Shown piece after piece: positions 1 through 6,796 of a stretch of 19,410 nt of DNA. The notes under the pieces were generated by a model. The model was not told the DNA's origin. It was given only the letters and a program-made list of their open reading frames with translations, and ran no database searches. A program made the position numbers and the translations under genes. Origin of the DNA: an uncultured Eubacteriales bacterium (GTDB lineage Bacteria; Bacillota; Clostridia; Oscillospirales; Oscillospiraceae); the NCBI GenBank assembly GCA_959602365.1, contig CAUGSS010000048.1, forward strand, positions 1 to 19,410. Direction: 5' to 3'. How positions within the stretch are numbered: the first letter of the stretch is position 1; the number at the start of each line of letters is the position of its first letter.

Positions 1-200
1 GACAGGGCAGGAGAAGCTCAGGATGACAGGGCAGGAGAAGCTCAGGATGACAGGGAGAGAAAAGCGCGGGATGACAGGGATGAAAACGCTCAGGATAGCA
101 GAGAGGAAGATGCTCGGGATGACAGAGAGCAGCGCCCGGGAGGACCGCGCGGGAAATGCTCAGAATGACAGAGGAATATGTGCAGGAGGACAGCGCGGAC
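1..200. repeat. Degenerate 24-bp minisatellite
   Basis: The first five units are exactly 24 bp apart, at 1, 25, 49, 73 and 97. Each begins with GACAGGG or a close variant and ends with CTCAGGAT or CGCGGGAT, and decay follows to about 200. The unit ending followed by the next unit start reads CTCAGGATGACAGG, the same sequence as the right end of the inverted-repeat elements elsewhere in the window. The period is a multiple of three, so a long open frame with 8-residue repeats runs through it; I treat that frame as an artefact. The array is cut by the window edge. Confidence 0.85.
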
Positions 201-271
201 GAACATTCTGCGCCGGCACCCCCCCGAGCATAAAATGAGCGGGGGAGAAAAATGATAGAGGAGGGATTCCT

Positions 272-646
272 GTGTTCAGCAAGGCCCCGGATGCACTTTA
301 TCAGCGCATCCTGTTTGCAAACAAGCACTATTTTGTGCTCCACCAGTTCCGCTATGGTATGAAGAAGCGGTATCTGGTTTTGAATCTGGACGAGAGCCAG
401 ATTGGTCAGCCCAACCTCTCGGTGCTCACCCCTGACGGGCGGGGCACCTATACCAACGACCTGAAGCAGGCGGACTGGGAGCGGGTGGTGCTGCGCGGCA
501 TGGAGGAGATCTGCGATATGACGGAGCCCCAGCGCCGGGCGCTGCGGCAGATGGTGGAGCAGCGGCTGAGCGGGGCAGACTATCTGCTGGTCAGCAACGC
601 CCTGGGCACCATTTGGGAGGGGACGTGGCGCGGCCAGGCCACCTGA
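272..646 (+). CDS. Hypothetical protein, 124 aa, unrecognised
   Basis: I do not recognise this protein. The start is GTG at 272, chosen because AGAGGAGGG at 257-265 lies 6 nt upstream. An ATG at 253 is followed at once by a stop. The product is soluble-looking, with no signal peptide or membrane segment. Its N-terminal half is rich in aromatic and basic residues (YFVLHQFRYGMKKRYLVLNLD, roughly residues 24-44), and the rest is mostly charged and probably helical. A TAAAAT at 231-236 could be a -10 box, but I see no convincing -35. The gene stands alone between a minisatellite and the flavin reductase-rubredoxin gene, 186 bp upstream of the latter. Start context and codon use look genuine, so I believe it is a gene, but I assign no function. 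Confidence 0.7.
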   Translation: MFSKAPDALYQRILFANKHYFVLHQFRYGMKKRYLVLNLDESQIGQPNLSVLTPDGRGTYTNDLKQADWERVVLRGMEEICDMTEPQRRALRQMVEQRLSGADYLLVSNALGTIWEGTWRGQAT

Positions 647-832
647 CCCCGCCCGATGCCCCATAAGGCCCGCTGGATCCGCGGCCCGGCCATTCCCTGC
701 CATGCCGGGCATTTTCCCAGGTGGGAGCCTGAGCGGTTTTCCCCTGCCCTGGTGAGGGGCGGGAAGCGGCCCTCTTTGGCGCCGCCGGGCAGGAAGAACG
801 AAGATCAAACAGACGCGAGGAGGTTTTTCACA

Positions 833-1456
833 ATGGACAACAAGGCACTGTACAAGCTCTCTTACGGGGTGTTCGTCCTGGCCGCCAAGGCCGGGGACAA
901 GGTCAACGGCTGCATCACCAACACCTGCATCCAGGTGGCCAACAACCCCACCCGGGTGGCCGTCTCGGTCATCAACAGCAACTATACCTGTGAGGTGCTC
1001 AAGGCCGGAGGGGTGTTCTGCCTCACCCTGCTGGACCAGAGCTGCACCATGGAGACCATCCGCCACTTCGGCTTCCAGTCCGGACGGGATGTGGACAAGT
1101 TCGGCCAGTTCCGCCCCAAGCTGGACAGGAATGGGGTGCCCTATCTGGCCTGGCAGAGCTGCGCCTGCCTGAGCTGCCGTGTGGTGTCCAGCCAGGACCT
1201 GGGCAGCCACACCCTGTTCATTGCCGAGGTGGAGGACGCCCAGGTGCTCAGCGACCGGGAGCCTTTGACCTACGCCTATTATCAGAATGTGCTCAAGCCC
1301 AAGCCCCAGCCCCAGGTCCAGCCGGAGCGGAAAATTGTGGGGTGGCGGTGCAAGATCTGCAACTATGTCTATGAGGGGGAGACCCTGCCCGCCGACTTCA
1401 TGTGCCCCATCTGCGGCCATCCCGCGGAGGACTTTGAGCCCATTTACGCCGACTGA
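833..1456 (+). CDS. hrb: Flavin reductase-like protein with C-terminal rubredoxin domain (Hrb type)
   Basis: This 207-aa protein is a probable electron carrier. The N-terminal ~165 residues resemble the FMN-binding flavin reductase-like domain (KLSYGVFVLAAKAGDKVNGCITNT, then FCLTLLDQ and FGFQSGRDVDKF). A proline-rich linker (KPKPQPQVQPE) follows. The C-terminal ~36 residues form a short rubredoxin: WRCKICNYVYEG, then ADFMCPICGHPAEDFEPI, with two CxxC pairs to bind one iron. In acetogens and clostridia this architecture is called high-molecular-weight rubredoxin and passes electrons to flavodiiron proteins in O2/NO detoxification (family knowledge). ATG at 833 is preferred over an in-frame ATG at 656 because GAGGAGGT lies at 817-824 and the extra N-terminus is low-quality sequence. 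No partner enzyme is adjacent. Confidence 0.9.
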   Translation: MDNKALYKLSYGVFVLAAKAGDKVNGCITNTCIQVANNPTRVAVSVINSNYTCEVLKAGGVFCLTLLDQSCTMETIRHFGFQSGRDVDKFGQFRPKLDRNGVPYLAWQSCACLSCRVVSSQDLGSHTLFIAEVEDAQVLSDREPLTYAYYQNVLKPKPQPQVQPERKIVGWRCKICNYVYEGETLPADFMCPICGHPAEDFEPIYAD

Positions 1457-1752
1457 GCCGGGAGCAATTGGCCCCAAGAGTTTTACAGCCTCTTTTTCAT
1501 AAGGTGTGGAAAACTGTGTGGAAGAAGTGGAAAACTCTTGGGATTCAGTGGATTGGCGACTCGGGGCGGATCGGGGCGGGAAAAAGCGTTTTGGGCGATT
1601 TTGTTCCGGATTTCCGATTTTGCGCTGTAAAAAACCGGAGGTTTCTTTCCACAGCCGCCCCGGCATCGCCGTCGGAGCCCCGGCCGGCCTGGGAGCGGGG
1701 CCGGGCAGAGCGGCGGAGAGACGGAGGAAAAGCGGCGATTTTCCCCAGGCGC
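1457..1752. other. Intergenic region with DnaA-box-like nonamers, no gene
   Basis: I see no convincing gene here; the overlapping open frames on both strands have no ribosome site or recognisable product. At 1505-1534 three TGGAA-containing nonamers lie close together: TGTGGAAAA (1505), TGTGGAAGA (1517) and AGTGGAAAA (1526). The first matches the relaxed DnaA-box consensus TTWTNCACA on the minus strand. A further one-mismatch box (CTTTCCACA) lies around 1645. The rest is GC-rich. The downstream edge is the thrS promoter. Confidence 0.4.
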
Positions 1753-1781
1753 TTGACTTTTTGGCCGCCGGGTGCTACCAT
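1753..1781 (+). promoter_or_regulatory. Housekeeping promoter of thrS
   Basis: A TTGACT at 1753-1758 is followed after exactly 17 bp by TACCAT at 1776-1781. The predicted start near 1788 lies just before the T-box leader, so the position fits. Confidence 0.7.
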
Positions 1782-1787
1782 AACCCC

Positions 1788-2058
1788 GTATCAAACCACA
1801 GGCTGTGATGGGGACGAAACTGCGGAAAGTCCACAGAGAGGGGCGCCTTGGCTGGAAGCGCCCCGGCGGAACGCGGCATAACCACCCCGGAGCCGCGCCA
1901 TGAAAAGTGGCGCCGGGTCCGCCCGTTACCGCGGCAATCAAGCGGTCCGTTCCTCCGGGAGCGGGCAAGCAGGGTGGAACCGTGAGATAAATGCAAAGCG
2001 CGAGGCGCGAAAAGCGAAATTTATCCCACCCCTGACTCTCTCAGGGGTGGGATTTTAT
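1788..2058 (+). promoter_or_regulatory. T-box leader controlling thrS
   Basis: This is a T-box riboswitch that reads uncharged tRNA-Thr. Visible parts are the stem I distal arm with the AGAGAG motif (1835-1840) and a GGGGCGC/GCGCCCC hairpin, a candidate Thr specifier ACC at 1881-1883 (the adjacent ACC is an alternative), the T-box core AGGGTGGAACCG at 1971-1982, and an intrinsic terminator. The terminator stem is perfect over 13 bp (2023-2035 with 2041-2053, 5-nt loop) and is followed by TTTATTG. GATAAAT at 1986-1992 is an inverted match to ATTTATC at 2019-2025, which overlaps the base of the terminator stem; this may be part of the switching structure. The identification is firm; the exact specifier is inferred by comparison with the glyS leader in this window. 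Confidence 0.92.
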
Positions 2059-2101
2059 TGTTTGGTACCCCGCCCCTCCAATCAGACAGGAGGAATGCAC
2101 T

Positions 2102-3868
2102 ATGGCAGACGAACAGAACAAGAACCAGTACACCTTTGAAAACGAGGCCTACCGCAAGACCTACTGGCACACCTGCTCCCACATCCTGGCCCAGGCGGTC
2201 AAGCGTCTGTATCCGGAGGTCAAGCTGGCCATCGGCCCGGCCATCGAGGAGGGCTTCTACTACGACATGGACTCCCCCTTCCCCTTCACCCCGGAGATCC
2301 TGGAGCAGGTGGAGGCGGAGATGCGGAAGATCTGCAAGGAGAAGCTGAAGCTGGAGCGCTTTGAGCTGCCCAGGGAAGAGGCCCTGCAGTTCATGGAGGA
2401 GAAGGGCGAGCCCTACAAGGTGGAGCTCATCAACGATCTCCCCGAGGACGCCCACATCAGCTTTTACCGGCAGGGGGAGTTCACCGACCTGTGCGCCGGC
2501 CCCCACCTGGACTCCACCGGCCGGGTCAAGGGCAACGCCCTGAAGCTGACCGCCTGCAACGCCGCCTACTGGCGGGGGGACTCCAGCCGCCAGACCCTGC
2601 AGCGGATCTACGGCATCGCCTTCCCCAAGAAGGACGAGCTGGACGCCTACCTCCAGCGCATCGAGGAGGCCAAGAAGCGGGACCACCGGAAATTGGGCAA
2701 AGAGCTGGGGCTGTTCATGCTCCGGGACGAGGGCCCCGGCTTCCCCTTCTTCCTGCCCAAGGGCATGGTGCTGAAAAACACCCTGATCGACTACTGGCGG
2801 CAGGTACACAAGAAGTACGGCTATGTGGAGGTGTCCACCCCCGTCATCCTGAACCGGGCGCTGTGGGAGCGCTCCGGCCACTGGGACCACTATAAGGACA
2901 ACATGTACACCACCGTCATCGACGACGAGGACTATGCCATCAAGCCCATGAACTGCCCCGGCGGCATGCTGGTCTACGCCAGCGAGCCCCACTCCTACCG
3001 GGACCTGCCCCTGCGGGTGGGTGAGCTGGGCCTGGTCCACCGCCACGAGATGAGCGGCGCCCTCCACGGCCTGTTCCGGGTGCGCTGCTTCACCCAGGAC
3101 GACGCCCACCTGTTCATGACCCCGGAGCAGCTCAAGGACGAGCTCAAGGGCGTGGTGCGGCTGTTTGACGAGGTCTACTCCGTCTTCGGCCTGTCCTACA
3201 AGATCGAGCTGTCCACCATGCCCGAGGACCACATCGGCACCGTGGAGCAGTGGGAGCACAACCAGGACATCCTGAAGGAGGCCATCACCGAGATGGGCAA
3301 GACCTTCGAGGTCAACGAGGGGGACGGCGCCTTCTACGGCCCCAAGCTGGACTTCCATCTGGCCGACTCCCTGGGCCGCACCTGGCAGTGCGGCACCGTC
3401 CAGCTGGACTCCCAGCTCCCCGAGCGCTTCGAGCTGGAGTACACCGGCGAGGACGGCCAGAAGCACCGGCCCGTCATGCTCCACCGGGTGGTGCTGGGCA
3501 GCATCGAGCGGTTCATCGGCGTCATCACCGAGCACTTCGCCGGGGCCTTCCCGGCCTGGCTGGCCCCGGTGCAGGTCAAGGTGCTGCCGGTCACCGACCG
3601 GGCCGCGGAGTACGCCGACCAGGTGGCCGCCCAGCTGGACCAGCAGGGCTTCCGGGTGGAGGTGGACCACACCTCCAACAAGCTGGGCTACAAGATCCGT
3701 GCCGCCCAGGGGGAGAAGGTGCCCTATATGCTGATCGTGGGGGACAAGGACGTGGAGAACGCCACCGTCTCCCCCCGCCACCGCGCCGAGGGCGACCTGG
3801 GGGCCATGTCCCTGGCCGACTTCGCCGCCAAGCTCCACGAAGAGGTGGACAGCAAGGCCATCAAATAA
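2102..3868 (+). CDS. thrS: Threonine--tRNA ligase (TGS-less form)
   Basis: This cytoplasmic class II synthetase charges tRNA-Thr and is 588 aa long. The start is ATG 2102, with AGGAGG at 2088-2093. The usual N-terminal TGS domain is absent: the protein opens only about 20 residues before the editing domain. Editing residues are intact, with H23/H27 in HTCSH and C131/H135 in CAGPH. The catalytic core shows MNCPGGM (zinc cysteine), motif 2 (HRHEMSGALHGLFRVR followed by CFTQDDAH) and motif 3 (LHRVVLGSIERFIG). The C-terminal anticodon-binding domain (PVQVKVLPVTDRAAEYA to the end) is complete. E. coli ThrRS is 642 aa, so the shortfall matches loss of TGS. Expression is controlled by the upstream T-box, and the unit is monocistronic, closed by a terminator. 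Confidence 0.97.
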   Translation: MADEQNKNQYTFENEAYRKTYWHTCSHILAQAVKRLYPEVKLAIGPAIEEGFYYDMDSPFPFTPEILEQVEAEMRKICKEKLKLERFELPREEALQFMEEKGEPYKVELINDLPEDAHISFYRQGEFTDLCAGPHLDSTGRVKGNALKLTACNAAYWRGDSSRQTLQRIYGIAFPKKDELDAYLQRIEEAKKRDHRKLGKELGLFMLRDEGPGFPFFLPKGMVLKNTLIDYWRQVHKKYGYVEVSTPVILNRALWERSGHWDHYKDNMYTTVIDDEDYAIKPMNCPGGMLVYASEPHSYRDLPLRVGELGLVHRHEMSGALHGLFRVRCFTQDDAHLFMTPEQLKDELKGVVRLFDEVYSVFGLSYKIELSTMPEDHIGTVEQWEHNQDILKEAITEMGKTFEVNEGDGAFYGPKLDFHLADSLGRTWQCGTVQLDSQLPERFELEYTGEDGQKHRPVMLHRVVLGSIERFIGVITEHFAGAFPAWLAPVQVKVLPVTDRAAEYADQVAAQLDQQGFRVEVDHTSNKLGYKIRAAQGEKVPYMLIVGDKDVENATVSPRHRAEGDLGAMSLADFAAKLHEEVDSKAIK

Positions 3869-3895
3869 ATTCATCCCGCCCCTACCGCATATCTG

Positions 3896-3937
3896 CCGCC
3901 CCGGACGAGATCCCCTGATCCCGTCCGGGGCGGTTTT
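3896..3937 (+). terminator. Intrinsic terminator of thrS
   Basis: CCGCCCCGGACG (3896-3907) pairs perfectly with CGTCCGGGGCGG (3922-3933), followed by TTTT. It starts 27 nt after the thrS stop. Confidence 0.9.
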
Positions 3938-4032
3938 CGCACCCCGCCCCGTCCGCCGCGCCTGTCGCCCTGCGCACCCCGACCTTTCATCCCACGCGCG
4001 CCCCGGCCTGTCGTCCTGCACACGCCCCAGCC

Positions 4033-4400
4033 TGTCATCCTGAGCGCAGCGAAGGATCTTTTCTCGACGCCCGGCGGCTGCGGGGGAGAAGATCCTTCGT
4101 CGGCTGTGCCTCCTCAGGATGACAAAGGGAGGGCAATGTCATCCTGAGCGCAGCGAAGGATCTTTTCTCGACGCCCGGCGGCTGCGGGGGAGAAGATCCT
4201 TCATCGGCTGCGCCTCCTCAGGATGACAAAGGGAAGGCAATGTCATCCTGAGCGAAGCGAAGGATCTTCTTTCGATGCCCGGCGGCTGCGGGGAGAAGAT
4301 CCTTCGTCGGCTGCGCCTCCTCAGGATGACGGAAGGAGGGGTCAGGGTAACGGAAGAAAGGTTCAGGGTAACGGAAGAAAGGTTCAGGGTGACGGAAGGG
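4033..4400. repeat. Three tandem inverted-repeat elements plus a 21-bp satellite
   Basis: Three near-identical ~92-bp elements lie at 4033-4124, 4137-4228 and 4241-4330. Each opens with TGTCATCCTGAGCG and closes with CTCAGGATGACA (the third ends CTCAGGATGAC), with an inner pair AAGGATCTT / AAGATCCTT, so each can fold into one long hairpin with a GC-rich head. They differ by a few bases. From 4331 to 4400 a short satellite of about 21 bp (GGTTCAGGGTAACGGAAGAAA) iterates the tail. The rest of the gene-free stretch from 3938 to the thiolase promoter holds nothing else I can identify. These are dispersed intergenic repeats resembling REP or MITE sequences; no coding capacity is evident. Confidence 0.9.
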
Positions 4401-4464
4401 GAGCAAGTCTGACCGGGGCCAAAATGAACCCGGGCCAGTCAGGTTATTGTGCAGTTTGTGAAAA

Positions 4465-4480
4465 AAATAACAAGTTATTT
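4465..4480. promoter_or_regulatory. Palindromic operator candidate upstream of thiolase
   Basis: AAATAACAAGTTATTT is a near-perfect dyad (7-bp arms). Its core ATAACAAGTTAT (4467-4478) differs by one base from ATAACCAGTTAT in the palindrome over the marR start point, and shares ACAAGTTAT with the ctfA promoter. I infer it is a binding site for the MarR regulator encoded at 8391. It lies upstream of the best -35 box, so here it might activate, or act through looping, rather than simply block. Confidence 0.55.
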
Positions 4481-4493
4481 GACCGCTTTTCCG

Positions 4494-4522
4494 TTGATTT
4501 TTTCCATATAAAGTCTTATAAT
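4494..4522 (+). promoter_or_regulatory. Promoter of the thiolase gene
   Basis: TTGATT at 4494-4499 and TATAAT at 4517-4522 are separated by 17 bp in an AT-rich stretch unlike its surroundings. The leader to the ATG is about 57 nt and carries an imperfect dyad around CCATAAT (4554). Confidence 0.8.
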
Positions 4523-4586
4523 TGTTTTGATCCCAGTTTTTTAAAGGTCATTTCCATAATTATTAACATAATGGAGGTTTTTCACG

Positions 4587-5891
4587 ATGAAAGAAGTCTA
4601 TCTGGTCAACTGCTGCCGCACTGCTGTGGGCAAGTTCCAGGGTTCCCTGTCCAAGGTCCCTGCGCCCACGCTGGGCGGCATTGTCATCAAGGAGGCCCTG
4701 AAGCGCGCCGGCATCGCCCCGGAGCAGGTGGATGAGGTCATGTTCGGCAACATCCTCACCGCCGGCCTGGGCCAGAACCCCGCCCGTCAGGCTGCCCTGA
4801 ATGCGGGCATCCCCTACTCCGTCCCCGCCTACACCGTGGGCATGGTGTGCGGTTCCGGCATGAAGAGCGTCATCGAGGGCGCCCGGGCCATCCTGGCCGG
4901 GGAGGCCGACGTCATCGTGGCCGGCGGCCAGGAGAACATGACCGCCGCCCCCTACTCCGTCCCCACCGCCCGGGGCGGCGCCCGGATGTTCAACACCAAC
5001 ATGGTGGACACCATGGTCAACGACGGCCTGTGGGACGCCTTCCACGGCTATCACATGGGCACTACCGCTGAGAATATCTGCGACCTGTGGGGCATCACCC
5101 GCCAGGATCTGGATGAGTTCGCCGCCTCCAGCCAGGCCAAGACCGCCGCGGCCCAGGCCTCCGGCCGCTTTGACGACGAGATCGTCCCGGTGCCCGTGAA
5201 GGTCAAGAAGGAGACCGTGGAGTTCAAGGTGGACGAGTTCCCCCGGGCCTCCTCCACCCTGGAGTCTCTGTCCAAGCTGAAGGGCGCCTTCCCGGTGGGC
5301 CCCGAGTCCGCCGCCATCCAGGAGCAGGGCCGCAAGATCGCCGCCGGCGACCAGAGCGCCGAGGGCCCCATCACCCTGACCTTTGAGGCCAAGGCCATCC
5401 ACGGCCCCGCCGCCGACGCGGGCACCCAGCGGGTCACCGCCGGCAATGCCTCCGGCATCAACGACGGCGCCGCCGCCATCATCCTGGCCTCCGGCGAGGC
5501 GGTGGAGAAGTACGGCCTGAAGCCCATGGCCAAGCTGGTCTCCTACGGCCAGGGCGGCGTGGATCCCAAGATCATGGGCGTGGGCCCGGTGCCCGCCTCC
5601 CGCCAGGCTCTGGCCAAGGCCGGCCTGACCATCGAGGACATGGACCTGGTCGAGGCCAACGAGGCCTTTGCCGCCCAGTCCATCGCCGTGGCCCGGGAGC
5701 TGGGCTTCGACATGAGCAAGGTCAACGTCAACGGCGGCGCCATCTCCATCGGCCACCCGGTGGGCGCCTCCGGCGCCCGGATCATCGTCACCCTGATCCA
5801 CGAGATGATGAAGCGGGACAGCAAGTACGGCCTGGCCACCCTGTGCATCGGCGGCGGCATGGGCGTGGCCACCATCTGGGAGAAGTGCTGA
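4587..5891 (+). CDS. thlA: Acetyl-CoA C-acetyltransferase (thiolase)
   Basis: The enzyme condenses two acetyl-CoA to acetoacetyl-CoA, or runs the reverse. The start is ATG 4587 with GGAGGT at 4573-4578. The catalytic triad is intact: nucleophile C88 (VCGSGMKS), H390 (GGAISIGHPVGASGAR) and C420 (CIGGGMG), with NEAFA at 358-362. The length is 434 aa against about 393 usually. The excess is a segment of roughly 45 residues at about 237-282, inserted between the AFP end of the loop domain and VTAGNASGINDGAAA. It reads as normal in-frame coding sequence with native codon use, so it is not a frameshift. It lies upstream of, but is not cotranscribed with, ctfAB: a terminator and a new promoter separate them. 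It probably supplies acetoacetyl-CoA for butyrate formation or acetoacetate exchange. The substrate chain length cannot be read from sequence. Confidence 0.93.
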   Translation: MKEVYLVNCCRTAVGKFQGSLSKVPAPTLGGIVIKEALKRAGIAPEQVDEVMFGNILTAGLGQNPARQAALNAGIPYSVPAYTVGMVCGSGMKSVIEGARAILAGEADVIVAGGQENMTAAPYSVPTARGGARMFNTNMVDTMVNDGLWDAFHGYHMGTTAENICDLWGITRQDLDEFAASSQAKTAAAQASGRFDDEIVPVPVKVKKETVEFKVDEFPRASSTLESLSKLKGAFPVGPESAAIQEQGRKIAAGDQSAEGPITLTFEAKAIHGPAADAGTQRVTAGNASGINDGAAAIILASGEAVEKYGLKPMAKLVSYGQGGVDPKIMGVGPVPASRQALAKAGLTIEDMDLVEANEAFAAQSIAVARELGFDMSKVNVNGGAISIGHPVGASGARIIVTLIHEMMKRDSKYGLATLCIGGGMGVATIWEKC

Positions 5892-6006
5892 TCTCTTCCC
5901 CCGGATGCCCCGGCGAAGCCCCGGCAACAGAACAGAGGATGGCCGGCTGAGGCCAAACCGCAGGGTTTTCTTCCCCCCCGATTTGACCGGCGGACCGGCA
6001 TCTCCG

Positions 6007-6040
6007 GCGGGGGAGAGGGCTGACCTCTCCCCCGCTTCTT
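6007..6040 (+). terminator. Intrinsic terminator between thiolase and ctfA
   Basis: GCGGGGGAGAGG (6007-6018) pairs perfectly with CCTCTCCCCCGC (6024-6035), followed by TTCTT. Its tail touches the -35 box of the next promoter. Confidence 0.75.
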
Positions 6041-6067
6041 GACATTTTCCCGGACAAGTTATACACT
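6039..6067 (+). promoter_or_regulatory. ctfA promoter with embedded operator half-site
   Basis: TTGACA at 6039-6044 and TACACT at 6062-6067 are 17 bp apart. ACAAGTTAT at 6054-6062, matching 9 of 12 positions of the marR-type operator core, lies in the spacer and enters the -10 box, where a bound repressor would block RNA polymerase. Confidence 0.65.
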
Positions 6068-6103
6068 TTTTATGAATCCATAATCAACAAGGAGGTAATC
6101 TCA

Positions 6104-6796
6104 ATGTCCCTGAATCCCAAATTCATCACGGCCAAAGAGGCTGCCGCTCTGATCCCCGACGGCGCCAGCGTCATGCTGGGCGGCTTCGTGGGCTGCGGCT
6201 CCGCCCTTCAGGTCATCGACGAGCTGTCCAAGCTCCCCACTAAGGACCTGCACCTGATCATGAACGACTCTTCCAAGCTCAACGGCCCCGACGGCGATGA
6301 GTACTACTCCTGGGCCAAGCTGATCCACAACGGCCAGGTCAAGAGCTATCTGGGCTCCCACCTGGGCACCAACCCCGAGGCCCAGAAGATGCAGGCCGCG
6401 GGCGACCTGCATGTGGACCTGGTTCCCCAGGGCTCCCTGGCGGAGATGATCCGGGCCGGCGGCTACGGCCTGGGCGCCGTGGTCACTCCCACCGGCGTGG
6501 ACACCCTGGTGGAGCAGTCCCCCTACTGCCTGGGCCGCCAGACCATCGAGGGCAAGGACTATCTGCTGATGAAGCCGGTCACCGCCGAGTGGTGCATCAT
6601 CAAGGGCTACAAGGTGGACAAGCTGGGCAACGTCTGGTACAAGGGCACCGGCCGCAACTTCAGCCCCCTGATGGCCACCGCCGCCAAGCACGTCATTGTC
6701 GAGGCTGAGAACCTGGTGGATGTGGGCGAGATCCTCCCCGAGGATGTCATGACCCCCGGCATCCTGGTTGACTATATCGTGGAGGTGCAGAAGTAA
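6104..6796 (+). CDS. ctfA: CoA-transferase subunit A (acetoacetate/butyrate type)
   Basis: This 230-aa alpha subunit belongs to a two-subunit family I (3-oxoacid type) CoA-transferase. It carries the CoA-binding glycine-rich segment MLGGFVGCGS (about residues 24-33), and the C-terminal VEAENLVDVGEILPEDVMTPGILVDYIVE typical of AtoD/CtfA. The start is ATG 6104 with AAGGAGGT at 6089-6096. Its stop overlaps the start of the next gene by one base (TAATG), which implies translational coupling and equal stoichiometry. The likely reaction moves CoA between a short acyl-CoA and acetoacetate or acetate. With the adjacent thiolase it would link acetoacetate or butyrate to acetyl-CoA. Exact substrates are an inference; ctfA and atoD are equivalent names here. 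Confidence 0.9.
   Translation: MSLNPKFITAKEAAALIPDGASVMLGGFVGCGSALQVIDELSKLPTKDLHLIMNDSSKLNGPDGDEYYSWAKLIHNGQVKSYLGSHLGTNPEAQKMQAAGDLHVDLVPQGSLAEMIRAGGYGLGAVVTPTGVDTLVEQSPYCLGRQTIEGKDYLLMKPVTAEWCIIKGYKVDKLGNVWYKGTGRNFSPLMATAAKHVIVEAENLVDVGEILPEDVMTPGILVDYIVEVQK

Noticed and set aside
23..238. 71-aa frame with 8-residue repeats (MTGxEKLR)
   Set aside because: It is a by-product of the 24-bp satellite; no ribosome site.
656..832. N-terminal extension of the flavin reductase-rubredoxin protein from ATG 656
   Set aside because: There is an excellent ribosome site directly before ATG 833, and the extension is arginine/proline-rich without homology.
2021..4021. Long antisense open frames opposite thrS, and likewise opposite the thiolase (4563-5927), the second CoA-transferase (8868-10703) and glyS (17375-19204)
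   Set aside because: They mirror strong GC-ending codon bias in the real genes, have no ribosome sites, and read as low-complexity Gly/Leu/Val/His-rich proteins.
4033..4400. Insertion sequence
   Set aside because: No transposase frame in any of the repeat islands.
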